A stretch of 48,890 nucleotides of DNA from Thermocaproicibacter sp041859875 (lineage in GTDB: Bacteria; Bacillota; Clostridia; Oscillospirales; Acutalibacteraceae): positions 1-48,890 of the forward strand of contig JBFLFY010000017.1 of NCBI GenBank assembly GCA_041859875.1, written 5' to 3'. This document shows, piece after piece, positions 14,939-22,547 of this stretch. Position 1 is the first letter of the stretch, and the number at the start of each line of letters is the position of its first letter. Made by a program: the position numbers and the translations under genes. The notes under the pieces are model-generated. The model made no database searches, was not told the origin of the DNA, and saw only the letters and a list, made by a program, of their open reading frames with translations.

Positions 14939-15691
14939 TTATGTTTCCAGCTTGCCGAAGCCTGCATTCTGCAGCTTACCCAAAAATTTTCGGTCTTCTT
15001 CCGTCAATTTGGCTGAAGCCAACAACTCCGGGCGTTTCTGAAAAGTGCACAGAAGTGCCTGCTCCCGCCGCCATTTTCGCACGTTCTCATGGTGGCCGGT
15101 AAGAAGAACCGGCGGCACTTCGCGGCCGCGCCAGTTGGCAGGCCTTGTGTACTGCGGATATTCCAGCAAAGAATTGTAATGGCTTTCAAGTTGAAAACAC
15201 TCGTCATCCGCCAAAACGCCAGGAATCATGCGGCAGACCGCATCCGCCACAATCAGTGCGGGAAGCTCGCCGCCTGTTACAACATAATCGCCGGCGGAAA
15301 TCTCTTCATCCGCATATGCGCTGATCACACGCTCGTCCACACCTTCATAGTGGCCGCAGAGCAAAACAAGGTCATCCAGAGCCGAAAGCTCCTTTACGCG
15401 CTGCTGGGTCAGTGTTTTACCCTGCGGCGAAAGAAAGACAGTGTGGGGCTTGTACCCAAGGTGACGAATCAGGTCATCCATGCACAGGGCAATCGGCTCT
15501 GCCATCATCAGCATCCCCATGCCGCCGCCGAAAGGAGAATCATCTACACGCTGATGCTTATCGAAAGCAAAGTCGCGTATCTGGTGGCAGCAAACCTGCA
15601 CAGCGCCTTTTCGCCTTGCGCGCCCGATAATACTCTCAGCCATAACGGTTTCACACATTTCCGGAAAAAGAGTCAGCAAGTCAATCCTCAT
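14939..15691 (-). CDS. trmD: tRNA (guanosine37-N1)-methyltransferase
   Basis: SPOUT-fold enzyme that methylates G37 of tRNAs reading CNN codons and prevents +1 frameshifting. The sequence shows MRIDLLTLFPEMCE, DDSPFGGGMGMLMM and the trefoil-knot segment DYVVTGGELPALIVADAVCR; 250 residues is normal. Start taken at the ATG at 15691; the TTG two codons earlier is too close to AAGGGG. It overlaps the rimM end by 11 bp, as in the usual rimM-trmD pair. Confidence 0.95.
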   Translation of the reverse strand: MRIDLLTLFPEMCETVMAESIIGRARRKGAVQVCCHQIRDFAFDKHQRVDDSPFGGGMGMLMMAEPIALCMDDLIRHLGYKPHTVFLSPQGKTLTQQRVKELSALDDLVLLCGHYEGVDERVISAYADEEISAGDYVVTGGELPALIVADAVCRMIPGVLADDECFQLESHYNSLLEYPQYTRPANWRGREVPPVLLTGHHENVRKWRREQALLCTFQKRPELLASAKLTEEDRKFLGKLQNAGFGKLET

Positions 15692-16196
15692 CGTCAAAAA
15701 TCCCCTTAATCGGCCGAATCAGCATCTTGCCTTTTTTCAGGTCGATTTCCTGTACCATGGAGTCGACTGCCGGAAGCAGATAATTCTTTTTGCCGAGCGA
15801 CGTAATCTGGTAAACGTCATTCGCACCCGTGCGCATAACCTCCGTCAGCGAACCGTAATAAACGAAGGAGTCCGCATCATAAACTTCAAGGCCGATTAAG
15901 TCTTCCACAAAATAACGCCCGTCCGGAATTTTGGCGTCCGACCGCTTCAGGTAAAGAATTTTTCCACGGTAAGTGTCTGCCTTTTCTATGCTGTCAATTC
16001 CTTCGAACTGAACAAGGAGCTGTTTTTTCTGCACCCGTGACAAAAGAACTTTCAGGGGTACACTTCCATGCCCCAGGTACAGCGTATGGAACTGTTTCAA
16101 AAACTCAGCGGAATCGCACCACGGGTCAACGCGAAGTTCACCGCGCACGCCATGCGTGCCAACGATTTTCCCCGCTTCCAGGAACTCTTTCATCAT
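15681..16196 (-). CDS. rimM: Ribosome maturation factor RimM
   Basis: Assists late 30S assembly through S19. The 171-residue sequence has the N-terminal barrel GKIVGTHGVRGELRV (about 9-23) and the C-terminal PRC-barrel part GRYFVEDLIGLEVYD. AGGAGG lies 7 nt before the first of two tandem ATGs. It is followed by trmD with an 11-bp overlap. rpsP, usually upstream, is absent here: the upstream neighbour is folT, separated by a strong hairpin. Confidence 0.93.
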   Translation of the reverse strand: MMKEFLEAGKIVGTHGVRGELRVDPWCDSAEFLKQFHTLYLGHGSVPLKVLLSRVQKKQLLVQFEGIDSIEKADTYRGKILYLKRSDAKIPDGRYFVEDLIGLEVYDADSFVYYGSLTEVMRTGANDVYQITSLGKKNYLLPAVDSMVQEIDLKKGKMLIRPIKGIFDDED

Positions 16197-16216
16197 TAAA
16201 TTTCCTCCTCATGCAA

Positions 16217-16253
16217 AAGCGGCCGCAGGCAGTTCAAAAGCCCGCGGCCGCCG
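16217..16253 (-). terminator. folT terminator
   Basis: A 12-bp GC stem (16219-16230 with 16240-16251) followed on the minus strand by CTTTTGC. It separates folT from rimM. Confidence 0.75.
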
Positions 16254-16267
16254 GGAATGCTCCGCTT

Positions 16268-16828
16268 TCAGCAGTTACGCTGCAGCTTTTGAGCAACACG
16301 GCTCTTTTCAAGAATTTTCAGCATACCAAACAGCATGGCAGCATCAATCGGTATCATTGCAAGATTTGTCGCAATGCGTGCGGTAAATACCGCAAAAAAC
16401 GCTTTGCCGTACAGAATCATCAGCCAGAGCGGATTCAGAAGCATATTAACGGCCAGTGTAACAAGTATCTTGGCTGCTACGGTACGCATCGGCTTGACAG
16501 CCTTGCGGTAAAGCACGAGCCCATACAAAAAGCCGGAAACAAAGGCATTCAGCGTAAAGCCCGGAAAATACGGCCCGGTCGGCCGGATAAAGTACCCGAG
16601 CACGTCGCCCACCGCACCGACAACACCGCCAACAACAGGCCCAAAGAGTGCCCCTGCCGCAGCAATCGGCAAAAAAGAAAAACCAATTTTCAGCAGGTCG
16701 GAAACATTCACGGTAAATAGGCCAAGCACAAATTTCAGTGCAAGGAGCATACCGCAGACTGCGACCGTACGGGCATTGCTCAGTTCCCGAACGGACAGGC
16801 GGATGGCATGGGTATTCTGCTTTTTCAA
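16268..16828 (-). CDS. folT: Folate-specific ECF transporter S component
   Basis: Substrate-binding membrane subunit that captures folate for uptake with a shared ECF ATPase module encoded elsewhere. The 186-residue protein has about six hydrophobic helices and the S-component feature LNAFVSGFLYGLVLYRK plus GVVGAVGDVLGYFIRPTGPYFPGFT, which match the folate-family ECF S proteins. The start is a TTG at 16828, about 8 nt after AAAGGGG. The long leader carries a tetrahydrofolate riboswitch, which supports folate as the substrate. Confidence 0.88.
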   Translation of the reverse strand: MKKQNTHAIRLSVRELSNARTVAVCGMLLALKFVLGLFTVNVSDLLKIGFSFLPIAAAGALFGPVVGGVVGAVGDVLGYFIRPTGPYFPGFTLNAFVSGFLYGLVLYRKAVKPMRTVAAKILVTLAVNMLLNPLWLMILYGKAFFAVFTARIATNLAMIPIDAAMLFGMLKILEKSRVAQKLQRNC

Positions 16829-16884
16829 AGGAAAGACCCCTTTCTGCAGCTGCGCTGCATAAGAGGCCCCACCTCAGATATGCA

Positions 16885-17005
16885 GCAGCGGGATGCGGTC
16901 CCCGCACCGCAAAGCCGAAGCTTTTTTGTCCACCCGACAACTCCCCGTCCGGGCAGCACTAGGTACCGGCGAAAAACCGGCACAGCGCGCGGAAACCTAC
17001 TCTGC
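16885..17005 (-). promoter_or_regulatory. Tetrahydrofolate (THF) riboswitch before folT
   Basis: The minus-strand leader starts GCAGAGTAGG, continues with a GCG...GTG block, and ends GCGGTG ... GCATCCCGCTGC. These match in order the conserved THF aptamer elements (GAGAGUAG at the 5' end, GCGGUG and GCAUCCGCUC at the 3' end), and the helices pair: P1 GCAG/CTGC and P2 GGTTTCCGC with GCGGGGACC. Downstream, GCTGCATA...GAGG can pair with CCTC...TATGCAGC next to the folT ribosome binding site, without a U-run, which suggests translational control. Confidence 0.85.
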
Positions 17006-17105
17006 ATAAAATTAAATTTATATTGGGTATTATAGCAAACCTTTTACTTTTTTTCAAGGCAGGCATACTGTATTTCTGCACATTCTCTAAAAACTCAGCA
17101 AAAAA

Positions 17106-20063
17106 TCAAATTTCTCTGCCAATAAATTGGCTGTTATAAAGGTCTGCGTAAAAACCGCCTTTTTCAAGCAGTGACTGGTGCGTACCGGTTTCAATAATGG
17201 AGCCGTGATTCATTACAAGAATCATTTTTGCGTCGCGTATTGTGGAAAGCCGATGTGCAATCACAAAATTTGTTCTGCCTTTCATCAGTGTGCCCATGGC
17301 TTTCTGAATCAGCACTTCTGTGCGTGTGTCAACACTGCTGGTCGCTTCATCAAGAATCAGCACGGCAGGGTCGGCAAGAATAGCACGCGCAATGGTAAGC
17401 AGCTGTTTCTGGCCCTGCGAAATATTGGAGGCTTCTTCGTTCAGCTCAGTGCTGTAACCTTCGGGCAGGCTGCGGATAAAGCGGTCGGCACGGGCGGCTT
17501 TGGCTGCGCGTACAATTTCTTCATCCGTGGCGTTTTCGCGTCCGTAAGCGATATTGTCGCGTATAGTGCCGTTAAAAAGCCAGGTGTCCTGAAGCACCAT
17601 GCCAAACATACCACGCAGGCTGCCGCGGCGTATTTGCCGAATATCCACGCCGTCAAATGTGAGGGAGCCGCCGGTGATTTCATAAAAGCGCATTAGCAGG
17701 TTTACAAGCGTTGTTTTGCCTGCGCCCGTTGGGCCAACAAGGGCAATGGTGTCACCCTGGCGGACTTTGATATTCATATCTTCAATCAACGGCACATCTT
17801 CACGGTAGCGGAAACTCACATGGTCAAAGCTGATATTTCCTTTCGGGTCATGCAGCTCTATGGCATCCTCCGCATCCGGAAGCTGTTCTTTTTCATCCAG
17901 CGTCTCAAACACCCGCTCCGCGCAGGCTACTGTGGACTGGATAATATTTGCGATATTTGCCGTCATAATAATCGGCTGTGAGAAAGATTTTGCATAGGAA
18001 ACGAACGAAACAATATCGCCGAGGTTCAGCCAGCTTTTCGTTACATAAATGCCGCCGACAACCGCTATCAGGACATAACCGATGTTGCCGATAAAGTTCA
18101 TCATTGGCATCATGATGCTGGAAAGGAACTGAGCCTTCCAGCCCGACTCGTAAAGCTCGCCGTTCAAACCGTGAAAAACGCGCACAGATTCTTTTTCGTG
18201 CCCAAACGCCTTCACAACAACATGGCCGGTAAACATTTCCTCTGTATGGCCGCTGAGTTCACCGAGATATTTCTGCTGTGCGGAATAGTATTTCTGCGAC
18301 CGCTTTGCGATAAAAATCGTTGCAAACAGATAAAACGGAAGCGTCGCAAGAACAATCAGCGTCAGGACTAAATTAATAGAAACCATCATCCAAATGTAGC
18401 CGATAATCTGGAACAGCGAAGTAATCATCTGTGTTAAGCTCTGCTGCAGCGTGGATGAGATGGTATCAATATCGTTCGTCATTCGGCTCAAGATATCGCC
18501 GTTTGCGTGCGAGTCATAATAACTGAGCGGAAGTTTTGCCAGTTTTTCGTCCATCTCACAGCGAAGGGTAGAAACCGTCTTCTGCGCCACGTCAGACATG
18601 ATAAACTGCATGGCAAACATGGAAAGCGCACTCAGGCCGAAAATAATGAGCAGCCATGAAAGCGTTTTGCCGATTTCTCCAAATGGAATAGAGCCACCGT
18701 ATTTTCGTACATTGCTGATACCTTTGTCGAGGTCTGATTTTGAAATGTTCGGCATTTTTTTAGTGTACTCTTTTGGGAGGTTCGTAGTAAGGTTAAACAA
18801 CTTCTGCACCGCATCCGCTTTTTCGCCGTTTGTTTTCAGCGTTTTGATGTCCGGTACATTGGCAATGGCTTTCAGCGTGTCAAACTGTGCCTGCGTCAAG
18901 CCTGCTTTGGTAAGCACTGCTTTGGGTACAGACTCCCGCACTTTTTCTTCCGTCTGCTTTTTTGCTTCGGCAAGTTTTTGCTGCATGGCAGGCTCCTGTT
19001 TTTTAAACTCGGCGTCTACCGCAGCTTTCGCCTTTGCCGCTGCCTGCTTTTTCGCAGTGGAAAGCTGTGCCTGCACGGCGGACTCCTGCTTTGCAAACTG
19101 TGCATCTACCGCAGCCTTGGCCTGTGCTTCTGCCTGTGTTTTGGCGGCAGCAAACTGCGTGGGCCCCTGTTTTGCAAACTGCGCGTCTACCGCGGCTTTT
19201 GCCTGTGCTTCCGCCTGTGTTTTAGCGGCGGCAAGCTGTGCCTGTGCTGCGGGCTGCTGCTGTGCAAATTCAGCATCAACAGACGCTTTCGCCTGTGCTT
19301 CCGCTGCCGCTTTTTCAGCTGCGGTTTCCGGTGTTGACGGAAGGGCAGCAAATTTTTCATCCACGGCCTTTACAGCAGCCTCATACGCCTGCTGTTTCTT
19401 TGCGGCAAGCGTTTCGCTGAATTTCTGTGTTACGGCTCCATCTGCCGCATTTTCAGCTGCCGTATACGCCTGCTGTTTCTTTGCGACAATCATTTCACTG
19501 AATTTCTGCGTTACGGCTCCGTCTGCCGCCTTTTCGGCCGCTGCATAAGCCTGCTGCTTCTTTGCGGCAAGCGTTTCTTCAAATCCCTTTGTTACGGCTC
19601 CATCCGCCGCCTTCTGGGCCGCCGCATAAGCCTGCTGTTTTTTAGCGGCCATTCCCTCCGCAAATTTCTGCTCGACGGCAGCGTCTGCCTTTTTAACGGC
19701 TTCGCTGCTTCCGCTTTCCATCTTGCTGAGCATTTCTTTGATAGGAGGCGTTAGCTTCTCCTGCAGCTTTTCGACCGAACTGACCGTTGACTTTGCAATA
19801 AAACCATCCGTCAGCTGGTTGGTTGCGTCGCCAATGATTTTTGGTGCCTTCACGGTAAAAGCCATGCTGGCTATGGCAAAACAAAAAACGACGGCCAGTT
19901 TTGGCGCCTGTGGCCTTAAATACCGCAGCAGGCGGCGTGAAGTTTTCTTAAAATCTTTTGCTTTTTCGGCTGGGCCGCCACCCATAGGGCCATGGCCGCC
20001 CATAGGGCCAAAGCCATGCTTTTGATTTGCGCGGCCCGGGTTCTGCTTTCTGTTATTCTTCAT
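17106..20063 (-). CDS. ABC exporter subunit with giant repeat-rich extracytoplasmic loop
   Basis: Transmembrane-ATPase half-transporter of 985 residues, about 400 longer than its relatives. After a Gly/Met/Pro-rich tail (1-30) and TM1 (about 55-75), an Ala/Lys/Gln-rich insertion runs from about 95 to 460 before TM2 (about 468-490). It holds four 27-residue repeats (KKQQAY at 141, 168, 195, 222) and four units with VDAEF/VDAQF (262, 292, 319, 349). The C-terminal ATPase has Walker A GPTGAGKTTLVN, signature NISQGQKQ and Walker B LILDEATSSVD with the catalytic Glu intact. It overlaps the 575-residue partner gene by 4 bp, and the pair follows a MarR gene. The loop should lie outside the membrane. 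The substrate is unknown. Confidence 0.9.
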   Translation of the reverse strand: MKNNRKQNPGRANQKHGFGPMGGHGPMGGGPAEKAKDFKKTSRRLLRYLRPQAPKLAVVFCFAIASMAFTVKAPKIIGDATNQLTDGFIAKSTVSSVEKLQEKLTPPIKEMLSKMESGSSEAVKKADAAVEQKFAEGMAAKKQQAYAAAQKAADGAVTKGFEETLAAKKQQAYAAAEKAADGAVTQKFSEMIVAKKQQAYTAAENAADGAVTQKFSETLAAKKQQAYEAAVKAVDEKFAALPSTPETAAEKAAAEAQAKASVDAEFAQQQPAAQAQLAAAKTQAEAQAKAAVDAQFAKQGPTQFAAAKTQAEAQAKAAVDAQFAKQESAVQAQLSTAKKQAAAKAKAAVDAEFKKQEPAMQQKLAEAKKQTEEKVRESVPKAVLTKAGLTQAQFDTLKAIANVPDIKTLKTNGEKADAVQKLFNLTTNLPKEYTKKMPNISKSDLDKGISNVRKYGGSIPFGEIGKTLSWLLIIFGLSALSMFAMQFIMSDVAQKTVSTLRCEMDEKLAKLPLSYYDSHANGDILSRMTNDIDTISSTLQQSLTQMITSLFQIIGYIWMMVSINLVLTLIVLATLPFYLFATIFIAKRSQKYYSAQQKYLGELSGHTEEMFTGHVVVKAFGHEKESVRVFHGLNGELYESGWKAQFLSSIMMPMMNFIGNIGYVLIAVVGGIYVTKSWLNLGDIVSFVSYAKSFSQPIIMTANIANIIQSTVACAERVFETLDEKEQLPDAEDAIELHDPKGNISFDHVSFRYREDVPLIEDMNIKVRQGDTIALVGPTGAGKTTLVNLLMRFYEITGGSLTFDGVDIRQIRRGSLRGMFGMVLQDTWLFNGTIRDNIAYGRENATDEEIVRAAKAARADRFIRSLPEGYSTELNEEASNISQGQKQLLTIARAILADPAVLILDEATSSVDTRTEVLIQKAMGTLMKGRTNFVIAHRLSTIRDAKMILVMNHGSIIETGTHQSLLEKGGFYADLYNSQFIGREI
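18990..19310 (-). repeat. Tandem protein-coding repeats, type B (90/81-bp period)
   Basis: Four units encoding variants of AEAQAKAAVDAQFAKQ within the exporter insertion. The VDAxF motifs are spaced 30, 27 and 30 residues apart; the 27-residue unit has lost three residues. The two central units are nearly identical, pointing to recent duplication. Confidence 0.85.
19358..19700 (-). repeat. Tandem protein-coding repeats, type A (81-bp period)
   Basis: Four 27-residue units built on AAKKQQAYAAAEKAADGAVTQ within the exporter insertion. KKQQAY recurs at residues 141, 168, 195 and 222, exactly 81 bp apart. Confidence 0.88.
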
Positions 20064-21787
20064 GCCATTTCCTCCTGTGACAGCTGCGACGAAACAATCT
20101 CACGGTAAACTTCACAGGTGTTAAGCAATTCCCGGTGCGTGCCGATTCCGGCAACCATGCCGTCATCCAGCACAATAATGCGGTCTGCGCTCATCACGCT
20201 GCTAACGCGCTGGGCTACAAGAATCACCGTCGCGTCCCCGGTTTCTTTTTTCAAAGCTTCACGCAATTTTGCGTCCGTCTTAAAGTCCAGTGCAGAAAAG
20301 CTGTCATCAAACACATAGATTTCCGGCCGGCGGACCAGTGCCCTCGCAATGGAAAGACGCTGTTTCTGCCCTCCGGAAAGGTTCAGCCCTCCCTCGGAAA
20401 GCATGGTTTCGCAGCCTTCCTCCATGCCGGAAATAAACTCTTCTGCCTGCGCGGTCTGCACAGCGCTGTGAATTTCTTCATCCGACGCTTCCGGGTTGCC
20501 ATAGCGCAGGTTGTCGGAAATCGTTCCGGTGAAGAGCACGGCCTTCTGCGGCACAAAGCCAATCTTCGCCCGCAGCTTCTCCTGCTGGATTTCACGCACA
20601 TCTACTCCATCGACCAGGACGTGCCCGCTTTCCACGTCATAAAAACGTGGGATAAGATTAACGAGCGTTGATTTGCCGCTGCCTGTTCCGCCAATAATCG
20701 CGGTCGTTTCGCCGGGTTTTGCCTGGAAGCTGATGTCTTTCAGTGCAGGCTCTTCCGCTCCGTGGTAGCGGAATGTAACATGGTCAAACGCAACATAGCC
20801 TTTTTCATCAGCAGCGGGCTTCGGCTGTGCCGGCTCTATAATCTCCGGCTTTGTTTCCAGCACTTCATTAATACGCTCCGCAGCAGCCTGCGCACGCGGA
20901 ATCATAATAAACATCATGGTCATAGCTACAAGTGAGAACATAATCTGCATGGCATACTGCAAAAAGGCAATCAGTGCGCCAAGGTTCATATCTCCGGCAT
21001 CAATACGGATAGCGCCGAACCAGAGAATGCCGACAATCAGGGCATCCATAATCATCATCATAGCCGGCATAAGGAATGCCAGAATGCGGTTTACCTTAAT
21101 ATAGGTTCCCGTAAGGTCGTCATTTGCCTCATGGAAACGCTTCTTTTCATGGCCTTCGCGGTTAAAGGCGCGAATCACGCGAATGCCGGTCAGATTCTCG
21201 CGAAGAACGAGGTTCAATCGGTCAATCTTTTGCTGCACTTTTTTGAAAATTGGGATGACAAACTTCGCTGTAAGGCCTATAATAACCGCAATGACTGGCA
21301 GCGTGGCAAGCAGCAAAAGTGTAAGTTTCTGGTCTTTGGAATAAGCGAGGATGACGCCGCCCACACACATCATCGGCGCACGCAGCATAATGTTCAGAAT
21401 GACAACGGAAACCGTCTGAATTTGAACAATATCATTTGTTGTGCGGGTAATAAGCGTAGAAGACCCAAAGCGGTCGAACTCGTGAAGCGAAAAGCTTTCA
21501 ACATGCTCAAAAAGCGTACCGCGCAGGTCACGGCCAAGGCCGACGGAAACTTTTGCGCTCAGCAGGCCGGCTAAAATGGCACAGGCCGCACCGCCGCCGG
21601 AAATCAGCAGCATATACAGGCCTTGGCGCAAAATATAACTAACGTCTTCTTTCATAATGCCGCTGTTGATAATATCCGACATAACGGTCGGCAGGTAAAG
21701 ATCCGCCAGTACTTGCAGAAAAATTAATACCAGAATGGCAGCTATATGAAAAATATAGGGTTTTAGTCTGCGAAAAATTTTCAGCAT
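20060..21787 (-). CDS. ABC exporter subunit, degenerate-site partner
   Basis: A 575-residue half-transporter: six TM helices in the first 310 residues, then an ATPase with Walker A GGTGSGKSTLVN and a canonical signature NLSGGQKQRLSIARAL. Walker B reads YVFDDSFSALD, with Asp in place of the catalytic Glu. The partner has the Glu but a non-canonical ISQGQ signature, so the pair would form one consensus and one degenerate ATP site, as in heterodimeric exporters such as TM287/288 and BmrCD. It lies 37 bp after the MarR gene and 4 bp overlaps the partner. Confidence 0.92.
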   Translation of the reverse strand: MLKIFRRLKPYIFHIAAILVLIFLQVLADLYLPTVMSDIINSGIMKEDVSYILRQGLYMLLISGGGAACAILAGLLSAKVSVGLGRDLRGTLFEHVESFSLHEFDRFGSSTLITRTTNDIVQIQTVSVVILNIMLRAPMMCVGGVILAYSKDQKLTLLLLATLPVIAVIIGLTAKFVIPIFKKVQQKIDRLNLVLRENLTGIRVIRAFNREGHEKKRFHEANDDLTGTYIKVNRILAFLMPAMMMIMDALIVGILWFGAIRIDAGDMNLGALIAFLQYAMQIMFSLVAMTMMFIMIPRAQAAAERINEVLETKPEIIEPAQPKPAADEKGYVAFDHVTFRYHGAEEPALKDISFQAKPGETTAIIGGTGSGKSTLVNLIPRFYDVESGHVLVDGVDVREIQQEKLRAKIGFVPQKAVLFTGTISDNLRYGNPEASDEEIHSAVQTAQAEEFISGMEEGCETMLSEGGLNLSGGQKQRLSIARALVRRPEIYVFDDSFSALDFKTDAKLREALKKETGDATVILVAQRVSSVMSADRIIVLDDGMVAGIGTHRELLNTCEVYREIVSSQLSQEEMA

Positions 21788-21823
21788 AAATTCACCTCGG
21801 AAAAACAGGCTGATAAAATTTTG

Positions 21824-22336
21824 TTATAATTGTGATTTCTTTGCTTTCTCTTCCTGTTCTGTTGTACGGAGATAGCAGTAAATGTCATTCATCAGTTCCG
21901 CAAGGCAGTCACTCTTCTCGATGCCAAGGTAGGCGACAAGGCCGCGCATATGTTCTGCATAATGGCTGTGCCAGTGTTTGACACAATTTTCTCCTTGAAT
22001 GCTTAGTTCTATCCGCATAAAGCGGCGGTCTTCAGCATCTATTGTACGTGTAATCATCCCGGCTTTTTCAAGCGAGGCCAGCACCACATTGACGGAAGGC
22101 GTTTTAATTCCCATGCTGCGGCTAAGATCCGTTGCTGTGACGGTATGCCCTTGCTTTCTTTGAAGTGCCCAGATGGAAAACAGCATCATAATGTCGCCCG
22201 GTCTTATCCCTGGGCAGCCTCCCGGCCCTTCCCGGCAGGCTCTTTTCTGGTAATGGTAAAAGTAGCGAAACTGCAGAAAGGCTTTTGAAAGCTTTTCAAT
22301 CGCCTGCCCATCCGATTGGCTTGGTTTCTGCTGCAT
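21824..22336 (-). CDS. MarR family transcriptional regulator
   Basis: A 170-residue winged-helix protein: the recognition region TVTATDLSRSMGIKTPSVNVVLASLEKAGMITRTIDAEDRRFMRIELS (described in parts: helix pair near 70-95, wing near 105-120) is typical. It is the first gene of an operon with the heterodimeric ABC exporter, the common layout for drug- or stress-responsive exporters. Its promoter carries a near-perfect inverted repeat just after the -10, so autorepression of the whole operon is likely. The GGAG before the ATG is at normal spacing. Confidence 0.9.
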   Translation of the reverse strand: MQQKPSQSDGQAIEKLSKAFLQFRYFYHYQKRACREGPGGCPGIRPGDIMMLFSIWALQRKQGHTVTATDLSRSMGIKTPSVNVVLASLEKAGMITRTIDAEDRRFMRIELSIQGENCVKHWHSHYAEHMRGLVAYLGIEKSDCLAELMNDIYCYLRTTEQEEKAKKSQL

Positions 22337-22376
22337 AACTTCAGCTCCATTCGTTTTTTTAGAAAGTTAATTTGTT

Positions 22377-22409
22377 TTTCTAATAGTTAGGTTGTCTAAT
22401 TATTAGAAA
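22377..22409. promoter_or_regulatory. MarR operator (inverted repeat)
   Basis: Arms 22377-22390 (TTTCTAATAGTTAG) and 22396-22409 (CTAATTATTAGAAA) match at 13 of 14 positions around a 5-bp centre. The operator lies just downstream of the -10, over the transcription start. A further TTAGAAA half-site at about 22359 faces TTTCTAA at 22378, giving a possible second overlapping site. Confidence 0.82.
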
Positions 22410-22417
22410 CGCTTATT

Positions 22418-22446
22418 ATTATAATGACCCATGTTTCTGCTGTCAA
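22418..22446 (-). promoter_or_regulatory. Promoter of the MarR-exporter operon
   Basis: Perfect consensus on the minus strand: TTGACA (22441-22446), 17-bp spacer, TATAAT (22418-22423). Confidence 0.9.
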
Positions 22447-22473
22447 GCGGGAAAAAATAAAAAAACTGTGAAC

Positions 22474-22513
22474 AAAATACCCGCAGGCCTTCAAAAGCCT
22501 GCGGGTATTTTTT
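22474..22513. terminator. Terminator of the DUF3825 gene
   Basis: AATACCCGCAGGC ... GCCTGCGGGTATT stem with an 8-nt loop. T-tracts follow on both strands. It isolates the DUF3825 gene from the MarR operon, both on the minus strand. Confidence 0.85.
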
Positions 22514-22547
22514 CTTGGCAGAAGTATGAAATCAACTATGTAACAGC

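Noticed and set aside
18598..19548. 316-codon frame on the plus strand opposite the exporter insertion
   Set aside because: It is the antisense shadow of the Ala/Lys/Gln repeats, giving a Cys/Ala/Phe-rich artificial sequence without a ribosome binding site.
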